This document shows, one piece after another, positions 17,717 through 25,387 of a DNA stretch of 35,152 bases (position 1 is the first letter of the stretch; each line of letters begins with the position of its first letter). The stretch is taken from the NCBI GenBank assembly GCA_024222455.1, contig JAAEPD010000653.1, forward strand, positions 1 through 35,152. The letters run 5' to 3'. The translations under genes were made by a program, and so were the position numbers. Source of the stretch: Aureispira sp. (lineage in GTDB: Bacteria; Bacteroidota; Bacteroidia; Chitinophagales; Saprospiraceae). The notes beneath the pieces are model-generated. The model was not told the origin of the DNA. It was given only the letters and a program-made list of their open reading frames with translations, and searched no databases.

Positions 17717-18331
17717 TTAGATTGACGCTCTACATCGAATCATAGAAATCATAAAATTATCACCTTCTTTCGTTACTTCTACATATTTCTGTTCTCCCTG
17801 ACCTTCTTTAAAGTTTTCAGCAGTGATAGTACAGTTAAACGCATAACTTCCATTCTCGGATTTACCAATGAATTCAAACTCTGAAAAATATGGGTTGGTT
17901 TCATCTGCGCCCATGAATCCATGCATACAACTGTGTTTAGCTTTTAAGTGTGATAAATCAATTTTCCCATCATACTTTTTACAATAAGTATCAACTTCAT
18001 TGTTTATTTCTTCTTCACTAGCATCACCATAGTCAAATACGCTTGCGATGCTCCCCATTTCTTCTAAAGCTTTTGTTATTGGGAGACCTTCATTTAACCT
18101 TCCTTTATAATTTTCATACAGCCATTTGGCAGCTGTTTTATCATCTCCATTTAAATTTCCCAATACACTTTCTAAGCTAACCTTAGCCTGGAGATTGTCT
18201 TTATTGGTGTCCTCAGAGTTTGTATGCTCTGTCTTATCTGAATTATCATTTTCTGCGGTGTTGTTTTCTGTAGTATTACATCCTATTGTCATAATAAACA
18301 ATGCTACAAATAGTAGGTATTGGGAATTCAT
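17717..18331 (-). CDS. Small lipoprotein of unknown function
   Basis: A 204-residue protein with a lipoprotein signal (MNSQYLLFVALFIMTIGC; lipobox cysteine at 18), followed by a low-complexity Asn/Glu/Asp/Thr linker (about 19-50) and a folded domain of about 150 residues. The domain has conserved-looking cysteines in DTYCKKY, KHSCMHGF, FNCTIT and IRCRA. It is not recognised. The gene faces the convergent ctlX gene (31 nt between stops) and is a single-gene unit. Its promoter region carries a strong palindrome (18381-18396). Confidence 0.75.
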   Translation of the reverse strand: MNSQYLLFVALFIMTIGCNTTENNTAENDNSDKTEHTNSEDTNKDNLQAKVSLESVLGNLNGDDKTAAKWLYENYKGRLNEGLPITKALEEMGSIASVFDYGDASEEEINNEVDTYCKKYDGKIDLSHLKAKHSCMHGFMGADETNPYFSEFEFIGKSENGSYAFNCTITAENFKEGQGEQKYVEVTKEGDNFMISMIRCRASI

Positions 18332-18362
18332 AATTGTATAGTTTTATTTGAATAATATGAAC

Positions 18363-18404
18363 TCAAGGTACCTCTAAAATTTAGGTTGTAACCTAACATA
18401 GGTT
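18363..18404 (-). promoter_or_regulatory. Operator-like palindrome and -7 box upstream of the lipoprotein gene
   Basis: The plus strand shows TTAGGTT-GT-AACCTAA (18381-18396), two perfect 7-bp arms with a 2-nt centre, followed by a third half-site TAGGTT (18399-18404). Ten bases nearer the gene the minus strand reads TACCTTGA (18363-18370), a partial TAnnTTTG match. The palindrome would overlap the spacer of that promoter, a common repressor position. The regulator is unknown. Confidence 0.45.
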
Positions 18405-18715
18405 GATTTTTTACAAAATTTCAAAATTCAAACATGCTTTAAGTAGTTTATAGGCAAGTTCTGACTACTTGATATTGATTGGTGTTTTGAAAATCAATGA
18501 GATAGGTAAATGACGTATTTGAAGGATTAGTGGAGTCTTGAGTTATTGTATCAATCAAAATGTAAGAAGTTATTCTGTATAGATAGGTATACAGACTTAG
18601 AATAACTCCCCAATATTTAGATCCTCAATACTTGTGTATCACATAAACTAAGGCTATCCAATAATACTTGATATTGAATAGCCTTAGGGTAGTATATCTA
18701 ATTATTAGTTTTTTG
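18405..18715. other. Non-coding stretch with two hairpins
   Basis: No reading frame is supportable here. Two inverted repeats stand out. One is AGTTATT/AATAACT enclosing CTGTAT/ATACAG (18568-18607, with a 6-nt bulge on one side). The other is the terminator-like repeat at 18648-18687. The rest is AT-rich sequence without recognisable structure. Confidence 0.5.
18648..18687 (-). terminator. Terminator-like hairpin after the cbb3 operon
   Basis: CTAAGGCTAT (18648-18657) and ATAGCCTTAG (18678-18687) form a perfect 10-bp stem; the loop holds a second CAATA/TATTG pairing. It starts 28 nt past the stop of the last operon gene. The T-run after it is short on the minus strand, so termination strength is uncertain. 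Confidence 0.55.
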
Positions 18716-19267
18716 CTATAAGCCAGGTACTCTTTTGCTAACTACAACCATTACAATCAAGACTACAGCAAGGATCATCAAAGGCCCTAATGTGAAAATA
18801 GAAACACCTTTAGAACCATCCGACCATATTTCTACTTGTTGTGCTACTGGGCTGACATCGTCATCCTCATTAGTCGCAGCTACGGTAGTTGTCTCTTCTT
18901 TTGCTTTAGGATTGGCGATATAGGCCAAAATTGCATCGATATCTTGATCCGTCAAATCCTCAAAAGATAGCATAGGTATTTTGTTACCTGCCTCAAAAAC
19001 TTGGATTGCCAAAGAGTCACCAGATTCGATTAGTGCTGTAGAGTTACGAATCCAGCTATACAGCCAGTTTTTTTCGAAACGTTCATTTACTCCCTCTAAT
19101 CCAGGCCCTGTTAATTTAGTGCTACCAGTACTGTGACAGGCTGCACATTTATTCATAAATAATGTTTTCCCATCAGGATCTGCTGCTTGGGCGTCTTGAC
19201 AAGATAATATCCCCAAGATAAGTATCAAAGACTTAAAAACAGTGGTTAAATTTAATTTAGGATACAT
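18716..19267 (-). CDS. Membrane-anchored c-type cytochrome
   Basis: A 183-residue monoheme cytochrome c. An N-terminal export signal (ending near AQAA at 29, although ILSC at 23 could also serve as a lipobox) precedes the heme site CAACH (Cys41, Cys44, His45). The distal methionine is probably in NKIPMLSF. A linker rich in Thr/Glu/Asp leads to one C-terminal membrane helix (about 155-178, LMILAVVLIVMVVVSK). Its place as the last gene of the cbb3 locus suggests it passes electrons to the oxidase, probably to the CcoO/CcoP hemes. This is inference from context. Confidence 0.85.
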   Translation of the reverse strand: MYPKLNLTTVFKSLILILGILSCQDAQAADPDGKTLFMNKCAACHSTGSTKLTGPGLEGVNERFEKNWLYSWIRNSTALIESGDSLAIQVFEAGNKIPMLSFEDLTDQDIDAILAYIANPKAKEETTTVAATNEDDDVSPVAQQVEIWSDGSKGVSIFTLGPLMILAVVLIVMVVVSKRVPGL

Positions 19268-19295
19268 TGTTTGTTTAATTTATTAGTTGTTTGAT

Positions 19296-20030
19296 TTAAT
19301 GACAAGTAGGTATAATTGCCTCTTGCATTGATTCTTGTTCTATACTTGTAGGATGGGTCACCTTAGGGCTTAAATAAGGAATCCCCAAATTGAGCCCTCT
19401 AACAATGAATAAAATACCCATAATTGCTATTAAAAATGGAGTCGCTTTACGCAGTTGAACTCGTAGGTTCAGGCTCAATGCATTTCTAAACTGTGTAGCA
19501 ATTAGCATCATGGGCATAGTGCCCAAACCAAATAAAGCCATATAAACAGCACTATAAAATACATTAGCGGTAGCGATAGCTCCCAAAATAGCTATATAAA
19601 CCAGCCCACAAGGAAGCAAGCCATTAAGCAAGCCAATCGTGAAAAATGCCTTCCACGATTGCCAAGCCAATAGTTTTGCCATCTGTTTTTTTACTTTCTC
19701 CAAAAGGGGAGCAATCAGTCTATTTTGCTTGGTTAACTGTTGAATTTTGTGTGGAAATAAAACCCCAAGAAGAATACAAATTCCTAAAATAATGGATAAC
19801 CATTGTTGTAAACCAATCAGAATTAAAACATTCCCAATTAAACCCAATCCTACTCCCAACACTGTATAAGTGCTTATTCTACCTAGATTATAAATTATGC
19901 TACTCCAAAACCGCTTACTGCTAGATGCTTCTTGGATAGGCAAGGCCAATGCAATTGGACCACACATGCCAATGCAATGAAAACTTCCTAAAAGCCCAAC
20001 AGAAAAAGCTGTCAATAAGTAGAAAAACAT
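19296..20030 (-). CDS. TauE/SafE-like (DsbD_2-type) membrane protein of the cbb3 locus
   Basis: A 244-residue polytopic membrane protein with about six helices. The N-terminal motif GSFHCIGMCGP (15-25) has the paired Cys19/Cys23 and His18 typical of the 'sulfite exporter TauE/SafE', UreH-like/DsbD_2 family (PF13386). A second motif, NGLLPCGLVY, carries another conserved cysteine. Bacteroidota cbb3 loci often place this gene after ccoH. A role in copper delivery or oxidase assembly is proposed for such copies but not shown here. It lies 28 nt after ccoH and 28 nt before the cytochrome gene. The C-terminus ends with a CH pair (TCH), which might bind metal. Confidence 0.85.
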   Translation of the reverse strand: MFFYLLTAFSVGLLGSFHCIGMCGPIALALPIQEASSSKRFWSSIIYNLGRISTYTVLGVGLGLIGNVLILIGLQQWLSIILGICILLGVLFPHKIQQLTKQNRLIAPLLEKVKKQMAKLLAWQSWKAFFTIGLLNGLLPCGLVYIAILGAIATANVFYSAVYMALFGLGTMPMMLIATQFRNALSLNLRVQLRKATPFLIAIMGILFIVRGLNLGIPYLSPKVTHPTSIEQESMQEAIIPTCH

Positions 20031-20058
20031 AATTGTTTAGTTTAGAACAAGTCCTTAG

Positions 20059-20496
20059 TTACTGGATATAAACTTGGTCTTCTTTATAATAATCTTTACC
20101 ATCCATTTGCCACGAAAGCTTTAGGGTGTACAAGCCTGTTTCAAACTTTTCTGTAGAGATTGTTTGCTGACCTGTATTATCCAATTCCAAAGCCGTTTTT
20201 ATATCCAAAGTAGCATTAGATGCTCTGAAAAAATAAAGCTCACCAGTCGGTTTTAGCTGACTGGAATCTTGTGGAAACTCTACCAAGATTTGCCCTTTTT
20301 TCACCTTCAATACTGGTTGCTTGTCCAGAGCCTGTGCATTGATTTTTTGGTCAATCGTTTGCTGATAATGAATTTCTTGTTCATAATAGTTATCTGCGAC
20401 TAAATCAAAGGTTTGTTGAAAACTTTGATAAACCATAGTAACCATAAGTATAACAAAGCTCAAAAAAACGAGTGTAATGCCATGTCCCCAATTCAT
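20059..20496 (-). CDS. ccoH: CcoH/FixH cbb3 oxidase assembly protein
   Basis: A 145-residue protein with one N-terminal membrane helix (NWGHGITLVFLSFVILMVTM) and the family motif LVADNYYEQEIHYQQTID (32-49). A periplasmic beta-sandwich follows, with PTGELYFFRAS and FETGLYTLKLSWQMDGKDYY. FixH/CcoH is needed for stable assembly of the cbb3 oxidase, and it contacts CcoN in other bacteria. It sits between ccoG (35 nt upstream) and the TauE/SafE-like gene in the same transcript. Confidence 0.9.
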   Translation of the reverse strand: MNWGHGITLVFLSFVILMVTMVYQSFQQTFDLVADNYYEQEIHYQQTIDQKINAQALDKQPVLKVKKGQILVEFPQDSSQLKPTGELYFFRASNATLDIKTALELDNTGQQTISTEKFETGLYTLKLSWQMDGKDYYKEDQVYIQ

Positions 20497-20531
20497 ATAT
20501 AGCTGATTTTAATCTTTTAATAATAGAACAC

Positions 20532-21929
20532 TTACTTAGGTCCTAAAAAACTAGTACTAACCTCTTGTACCTTTTCATCTCCAGCGTAAACACCAATAAC
20601 TACTGTGTTTTCAGAGGAAGTTACAGTGTTTTTATCTAGATGTATAAAGAACGAACCTTCTGTTATTTGTTCCCGATCTAAGTTCAAGTTTTGCTGTCCA
20701 ATCATTTGAACAGTTCCACCTGTTGACTCTAGTTTGAATTGAACTGAAAGTAAATTGCTTGTTTTGTTAGCAATAGAGTAGTTGTATAGGTTGCTATATT
20801 TCCCCTCTATTGGCTCACTATAAAGCATTCCAGGTGTTCGCATAATTGTCGCTTCTAGTTTTCCTCTTACCGTTAGCAAGGCTATGAAAATGACAGTAAG
20901 TACTATAAGTAAGGTACTAAAGCCCATTAAGCGTTTAGTAAACTTGAATTTACTGCCTGTTTCAATATTGTGTTCTGAAGCATATCGAATCAGTCCACCA
21001 GGTAAACCAACATTGGCCATCATATCATCGCAAACATCAATACAAGCAGTACAGTTGACGCACTCTAATTGAGTCCCATTTCGAATATCAATACCTGTAG
21101 GACAAACATTAATACACTGTTTGCAATCAATACAATCACCTTTGTTTACTGTAGCACGATCTTCATTTTTGCGAAACTTTCCTCTAGATTCTCCTCGTTT
21201 ATGGTCATAAGCAACCACGATAGAGTATTTGTCTAAAAGCACACTTTGCAAGCGACCATAAGGACAAATATTAGTGCATACTTGTTCTCGCATAAAAGCA
21301 AAGACACCATAAAACAAAAAGGAAAATATAATAATCGCAATTAACCCTACTATATGCTGACTAGGCGGTTCTGACATTATTTTTAGCAAGTCATCACTTC
21401 CTATGACATAGGCTAAAAAGATATTAGAAATAAAGAAAGAGATTATAAAAAATATAAGATGTTTAGCCGTTTTTTTGAATATTTTAGAGGCTGTCCAAGG
21501 TGCTCTATTGAGCTGCTTTTGTTTTGTCCAATCACCTTCAATGAAATATTCAATTTTTCTAAAAATCATTTCCATGAAAATGGTTTGAGGACAAACCCAA
21601 CCACAAAATATTCGACCAAAAATAAGGGTAAATACTCCTATGAAAATAATTCCCACAATCATAGCAAACATGAAAATGTGAAAATCTTGAGGGAAAAACA
21701 TATTTCCAAGAATGCTAAACTTTCGTTCTATTACATCAAATTGAAGTAAAGGGTTACCATTGATTTTGATAAATGGTGCACCAAACAAAAAAGTCAGCAA
21801 TAAGACGGCAACAATAGCACGCCAAGTATGGTACTTACCTTTTGGTTTTTTAGGATAAATCCACTTACGATTGCCCGCCTCATCAAGGGTGGACAAATGT
21901 TCTCTATAATCTTCTACCGAATTTGCCAT
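20532..21929 (-). CDS. ccoG: CcoG/RdxA/FixG ferredoxin-like cbb3 accessory protein
   Basis: A 465-residue membrane iron-sulfur protein. Four to five helices occur in the N-terminal 330 residues, including GRIFCGWVCPQTIFMEMIFR. Two [4Fe-4S] motifs follow, CIDCKQCINVCP and CVNCTACIDVCD. A further helix and a C-terminal Ig-like FixG domain (MRTPGMLYSE onward) end the protein. CcoG family members reduce Cu(II) to Cu(I) for CuB insertion into cbb3 oxidase in Rhodobacter; the same role is expected here. The start ATG 21929 matches the family N-terminus and lies 22 nt after ccoP. Confidence 0.93.
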   Translation of the reverse strand: MANSVEDYREHLSTLDEAGNRKWIYPKKPKGKYHTWRAIVAVLLLTFLFGAPFIKINGNPLLQFDVIERKFSILGNMFFPQDFHIFMFAMIVGIIFIGVFTLIFGRIFCGWVCPQTIFMEMIFRKIEYFIEGDWTKQKQLNRAPWTASKIFKKTAKHLIFFIISFFISNIFLAYVIGSDDLLKIMSEPPSQHIVGLIAIIIFSFLFYGVFAFMREQVCTNICPYGRLQSVLLDKYSIVVAYDHKRGESRGKFRKNEDRATVNKGDCIDCKQCINVCPTGIDIRNGTQLECVNCTACIDVCDDMMANVGLPGGLIRYASEHNIETGSKFKFTKRLMGFSTLLIVLTVIFIALLTVRGKLEATIMRTPGMLYSEPIEGKYSNLYNYSIANKTSNLLSVQFKLESTGGTVQMIGQQNLNLDREQITEGSFFIHLDKNTVTSSENTVVIGVYAGDEKVQEVSTSFLGPK

Positions 21930-21951
21930 ATCTATTTAGTAATACCTTAAA

Positions 21952-22557
21952 TTATTTACAAGACTCTCCTTGAGGATCTTTAGCGTCAGAAGGGTTTGTG
22001 CCTTGCAGAGTTAAAATATAACTAGCTACTTCTTGTATTTGTATTGGCGATAACTGTGCTTGCCAAGCAATCATTCCCTTTTGAGGAGCGCCATATTTAA
22101 TAATTTTAAACACATTTTTGATTCCACATTTATGCAACCAAAACTCATCAGTTAGGTTAGGACCAATAGCGTTTCCTTGCCCCTCTGGTCCATGACAAGA
22201 GATACAGTTTTTAGTGAAAATCTCTTTACCGTTGGCTAAGTGACCCTCATCATCAAAAGCGGTTACTGTAGTTTCGTCAATAGTAGGTTGAGTAGCTAAA
22301 TAGGCTGCAACTTGTTCTTCAGCCATTGCCATTTCTTCTTCGTAGGCTTCTGCACTCAACTTTCCTAAGCTAAAAGTGTGGTAATAAAGGATATATGCAT
22401 ATCCAAATGCAATGCATATTGCAAATAAACTAGTCCACCAAGGTGGTAATTTATTGTCTAACTCCTGAATTCCGTCGTATTCGTGATGTAATAGAATATC
22501 TTCTTCCTTTTCTACAGGAACGGCATCAGTCAGTTTATTAAAAATATCTTTTAACAT
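21952..22557 (-). CDS. ccoP: CcoP subunit of cbb3 oxidase, single-heme form
   Basis: A 201-residue protein. The cytoplasmic N-terminus leads to one membrane helix (PWWTSLFAICIAFGYAYILYY, about 39-59) and one periplasmic cytochrome c domain with heme site CISCH (Cys118, Cys121, His122) and likely Met162 ligand in KGMIAWQ. Proteobacterial CcoP has two hemes; this one has a single CXXCH, as is usual in Bacteroidota. Extra cysteines (HKCGIK and the C-terminal ESCK) are not part of the heme motif. It starts 25 nt after the small ccoQ gene. Confidence 0.92.
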   Translation of the reverse strand: MLKDIFNKLTDAVPVEKEEDILLHHEYDGIQELDNKLPPWWTSLFAICIAFGYAYILYYHTFSLGKLSAEAYEEEMAMAEEQVAAYLATQPTIDETTVTAFDDEGHLANGKEIFTKNCISCHGPEGQGNAIGPNLTDEFWLHKCGIKNVFKIIKYGAPQKGMIAWQAQLSPIQIQEVASYILTLQGTNPSDAKDPQGESCK

Positions 22558-22582
22558 GATGTATTTATTTTTTGGATGAATC

Positions 22583-22753
22583 CTAATCTTCTAAAGGCAA
22601 ATTTGACATTTGGTTAATATATTGCTTCTTGGCACGTACAGCTATAATAGTTGCTATAGTGAATATGGACGTAAATATAACCAAGGATAAAATTGGAAAA
22701 AATTCAAGTCCTCCAATACTTTCAACCAAATGATGCTTAATAAATTTTAACAT
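22583..22753 (-). CDS. ccoQ: CcoQ-like small subunit of cbb3 oxidase
   Basis: A 56-residue ORF from ATG 22753 to TAG 22583. It begins MLKFIKHHLVESIGG and has one hydrophobic helix (FPILSLVIFTSIFTIATIIAV, described by its ends at about residues 19-39). A basic motif RAKKQYINQM and a short acidic tail LPLEDV-like end (LPLED) complete it. Its position between ccoNO and ccoP, its size and its single helix fit CcoQ/FixQ, which stabilises the oxidase. The sequence itself is too short for certain homology. It is separated from ccoNO by 72 nt that hold a strong hairpin. Confidence 0.8.
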   Translation of the reverse strand: MLKFIKHHLVESIGGLEFFPILSLVIFTSIFTIATIIAVRAKKQYINQMSNLPLED

Positions 22754-22771
22754 AAAAAACGGTTTTAAGAA

Positions 22772-22809
22772 GGTGTTGAAAGCATTAATGGCTTAGTGCT
22801 TTCAACACC
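22772..22809 (-). repeat. Perfect 13-bp inverted repeat between ccoNO and ccoQ
   Basis: GGTGTTGAAAGCA (22772-22784) and TGCTTTCAACACC (22797-22809) pair perfectly with a 12-nt loop. The repeat sits 16 nt after the ccoNO stop, with a downstream CCGTTTTTT on the coding strand. It may be a partial terminator or an RNA-processing/stabilising hairpin that sets ccoNO levels apart from the downstream genes. Confidence 0.75.
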
Positions 22810-22825
22810 ATACTAGCTATAAAAA

Positions 22826-25003
22826 CTATTTATCTGAAGGAGCTACTTCTTCCTCTATTTCTTCATCGACTCCTTCAAAAATTAAAGGTTCTGTTCTATA
22901 AATATCTGTTCCTAGTCTTTGCAGATAAGCAACCAAAGCAATGATTTCACTATCAGCTACAGCACCATCTATTGTTTCTGCAATTTCTGCTGCTTGTTTT
23001 TCTAAATCACGCTCAGCATTTTTATGGTATCCTTTAGGATAAGGAACACCTAGCTTTTGCATGGCTTTGATTTTCTGCTGTAATTGACTACTGTTAAGTT
23101 TGTTAGTTGCCAAATGTGGATAAGCAGGCATGATAGATCCAGGCGATAATTTTTGTGGATTGATCATGTGCTCATAATGCCAACTATTAGACTTATAATT
23201 TCTAAGAGTTTTAACACCTTCTCTAGCCAAATCTGGACCTGTTCGTTTAGAACCCCATTGGAATGGATGATCATAAACAAATTCTCCAGCCTTAGAATAT
23301 TCACCATAACGAGCCGTTTCTGAACGGAATGGTCTAATCATTTGACTATGACAGTTATAACAACCTTCTTTTAGGTATAAATCTCGACCTTCTAACTCTA
23401 GAGGAGTATAAGGCTGTACACTCGTAATAGTAGGTACATTACTCTTAACCAAGAACACAGGAACTAATTCGGCAGCTGTACCAACTAAGATTAAAACTGC
23501 ACTCATTATCATGATTTGGATAGGTTTGCTTTCGATAACTTTATGCCAATAACCTTCTCCAGAATTTCCTGCACCAATAGTCATAGGAGGAGCTTGTGCT
23601 TCTTGATTCTTAACGAATTTACCAGCACCAGAAATTGTTTTAATAATATTATAAAGCATCAAAACAACTCCAGAAATATACAATAGACCACCTAAAACTC
23701 TTAATGCATACATTGGCATCAGTTGCGTAACTGTAGTCAAGAAGTTTTGGTGTGTTAACATGCCATCAGGGTTGAACTCTTTCCACATCAAACTTTGTGT
23801 GAAACCTGCCCAATACAATGGAATAGCATAAAAGATAATACCTATAGTACCTAACCAAAAGTGGTAGTTTGCCATTTTTTTAGAGAATAGCTGTGTACCA
23901 TATATCTTAGGAAATAGCCAATAAAGCATACCAAAGGTCAAGAAACCATTCCAACCTAAACCACCAATATGTACGTGTGCAATAGTCCAATCACTATAGT
24001 GGCTAATAGCATTTACATTTTTGAGCGACATCATTGGTCCTTCAAAGGTTGCCATACCATAACAGGTAATTGCTACTACCATAAATTTAAGGATAGGGTC
24101 TTCTCTCACTCGGTCCCATGCACCACGCAAGGTCAATAATCCATTGAGCATACCACCCCAAGATGGAGCAATCAGCATAATAGAAAATACAACACCAATA
24201 CTTTGTACCCAGTCAGGTAACGCTGTGAAAAGTAGGTGATGTGGTCCTGCCCAAATATAGATAAAGATCAAACCCCAAAAGTGAATAATAGATAAGCGAT
24301 AAGAGTATACAGGACGTTGCGCTGCTTTAGGTACAAAATAGTACATCAAACCCAAATAAGAGGTAGTCAAAAAGAAGGCTACTGCATTGTGCCCATACCA
24401 CCACTGCACTAAGGCATCCTGAACTCCTGCATAAGCAGAATAACTTTTTAGGAAAGAAACAGGCATTTCCATAGAATTAACAATATGCAGTATGGCTACA
24501 GCCACAAAAGTGGCGATATAAAACCAAATAGCTACATACAAATGTTTAACTCTACGTTTGATAATTGTACCCAACATATTAATACCAAATACCACCCAAA
24601 TTAGGGCAATAGCAATATCAATGGGCCATTCTAACTCAGCATATTCTTTACCTGTAGTATAACCTAGAGGTAAGGTCAACGCTGCAGCAACAATAATAAG
24701 CTGCCATCCCCAAAAGTTGATGCTACTCAGTATATCATTATACATTCGAGCTTTGCACAAACGTTGTAGGGAGTAATAAACGCCCGTAAATGTACCATTT
24801 CCTACAAATGCAAAAATAACTGCATTGGTGTGTAATGGACGTAAACGACCGAAAGTAAAATATTCTGCAAAGTTTAAGCTTGGAAAAACCAGCTGAGCAG
24901 CAATAAGCAACCCAACAACCATTCCTACTAACCCCCAAATAAGGGTTGCTAAAGCAAACTTTCGCACAATATTATTGTCATAATGAAAAGTTTGTAATTC
25001 CAT
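22826..25003 (-). CDS. ccoNO: Fused CcoN-CcoO catalytic subunit of cbb3 cytochrome c oxidase
   Basis: A 725-residue fusion of the heme-copper subunit I (CcoN, about 1-480) and the monoheme subunit II (CcoO, about 500-725). CcoN parts include LRPLHTNAVIF (His58, low-spin heme), WWYGHNAVAFFL, AGPHHLLFTALPDW and the DWTIAHVHIGGLGWNG loop, the histidine sets for heme b, CuB and heme b3. CcoO has the heme c site CYNCHSQMIRPFRSE followed by ARYGEYS. It reduces O2 to water with high affinity and pumps protons. The frame is open from TTG 25024, but MELQTFHYDN at ATG 25003 is the usual Bacteroidota start and is preceded by GGAA. Fusion of N and O is normal in this phylum. Confidence 0.95.
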   Translation of the reverse strand: MELQTFHYDNNIVRKFALATLIWGLVGMVVGLLIAAQLVFPSLNFAEYFTFGRLRPLHTNAVIFAFVGNGTFTGVYYSLQRLCKARMYNDILSSINFWGWQLIIVAAALTLPLGYTTGKEYAELEWPIDIAIALIWVVFGINMLGTIIKRRVKHLYVAIWFYIATFVAVAILHIVNSMEMPVSFLKSYSAYAGVQDALVQWWYGHNAVAFFLTTSYLGLMYYFVPKAAQRPVYSYRLSIIHFWGLIFIYIWAGPHHLLFTALPDWVQSIGVVFSIMLIAPSWGGMLNGLLTLRGAWDRVREDPILKFMVVAITCYGMATFEGPMMSLKNVNAISHYSDWTIAHVHIGGLGWNGFLTFGMLYWLFPKIYGTQLFSKKMANYHFWLGTIGIIFYAIPLYWAGFTQSLMWKEFNPDGMLTHQNFLTTVTQLMPMYALRVLGGLLYISGVVLMLYNIIKTISGAGKFVKNQEAQAPPMTIGAGNSGEGYWHKVIESKPIQIMIMSAVLILVGTAAELVPVFLVKSNVPTITSVQPYTPLELEGRDLYLKEGCYNCHSQMIRPFRSETARYGEYSKAGEFVYDHPFQWGSKRTGPDLAREGVKTLRNYKSNSWHYEHMINPQKLSPGSIMPAYPHLATNKLNSSQLQQKIKAMQKLGVPYPKGYHKNAERDLEKQAAEIAETIDGAVADSEIIALVAYLQRLGTDIYRTEPLIFEGVDEEIEEEVAPSDK

Positions 25004-25051
25004 TTCCGTAGTTCTGTTTATCAATTAAAAATATATTACATAAGAGTTTTG

Positions 25052-25198
25052 CTAGTCTTCATCGTCATCAAATAGCATGCGAACTGCTGGTGTATAATCA
25101 TCATCAAATTGGCCACTGCGAAGTGCAAAAATAAAGGCAGCCAAAAAGAATAAAGCAATGCACAAACTAATAGTGATAAGCATATAGATAACAGCCAT
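25052..25198 (-). CDS. ccoS: CcoS cbb3 oxidase maturation protein
   Basis: A 48-residue ORF, ATG 25198 to TAG 25052. It begins MAVIYMLITISLCIALFF, a single helix with the CcoS-typical MxxIYxLI start. It continues FALRSGQFDDDYTPAVRML and ends in an acidic tail (FDDDED). The phrase SGQFDD is the CcoS hallmark. CcoS is required for heme/copper insertion into the oxidase. It is the first gene of the ccoS-NO-Q-P-G-H transcript and lies 48 nt before ccoNO. Confidence 0.92.
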   Translation of the reverse strand: MAVIYMLITISLCIALFFLAAFIFALRSGQFDDDYTPAVRMLFDDDED

Positions 25199-25232
25199 AA
25201 TTATTAGTGTTTTTTTTACTAAATCATTGGTA

Positions 25233-25240
25233 CAAATATA
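25233..25240 (-). promoter_or_regulatory. -7 box of the ccoS-ccoNO operon
   Basis: The minus strand reads TATATTTG, an exact TAnnTTTG, 34 nt before the ccoS ATG. The -33 region (about 19 nt upstream) is only T-rich (TTTT). This fits an activated promoter that depends on the palindrome at 25263-25276. Confidence 0.6.
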
Positions 25241-25262
25241 TCTTGGTGAACTTTTTTAAAAA

Positions 25263-25276
25263 ATGACATAAATCAT
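25263..25276. promoter_or_regulatory. FNR/CRP-like operator proximal to ccoS
   Basis: ATGAC-ATAA-ATCAT matches the FNR box TTGAT-N4-ATCAA at 7 of 10 positions and keeps the TGA-N6-TCA core, flanked by A-run and T-run arms. Its centre lies about 43 nt upstream of the transcription start expected from the -7 box, the class II activator position. No FNR/CRP gene is in the window. Confidence 0.55.
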
Positions 25277-25295
25277 GTTTTTAGGGACTAAATAA

Positions 25296-25309
25296 ATGAT
25301 AGATGTCAC
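25296..25309. promoter_or_regulatory. Second FNR/CRP-like site upstream of ccoS
   Basis: ATGAT-AGAT-GTCAC has the same TGA-N6-TCA core as the first site and matches the FNR consensus at 7 of 10 positions. The two centres are 33 bp apart, close to three helical turns, so both proteins could bind the same face of the DNA. Confidence 0.4.
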
Positions 25310-25353
25310 CCGTTAAAATGTTTGGGAAGAATTGGTTTGATTATGTTGTTGAT

Positions 25354-25380
25354 CGCCAATTAGTTAGGGTGTTATTGGCG
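25354..25380 (-). terminator. Weak hairpin after ccoI
   Basis: CGCCAAT (25354-25360) and ATTGGCG (25374-25380) form a 7-bp GC-containing stem with a 13-nt loop, starting 7 nt after the ccoI stop. No T-run follows on the minus strand, so some read-through into ccoS is possible. Confidence 0.35.
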
Positions 25381-25387
25381 TTATCTG

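Noticed and set aside
18467-18676. Repeated phrase cttgatattga (18472 and 18668)
   Set aside because: Two short AT-rich copies only; too short to distinguish from chance.
20884-21749. Plus-strand frames opposite ccoG
   Set aside because: Antisense shadows of a confidently assigned gene, without any recognisable features.
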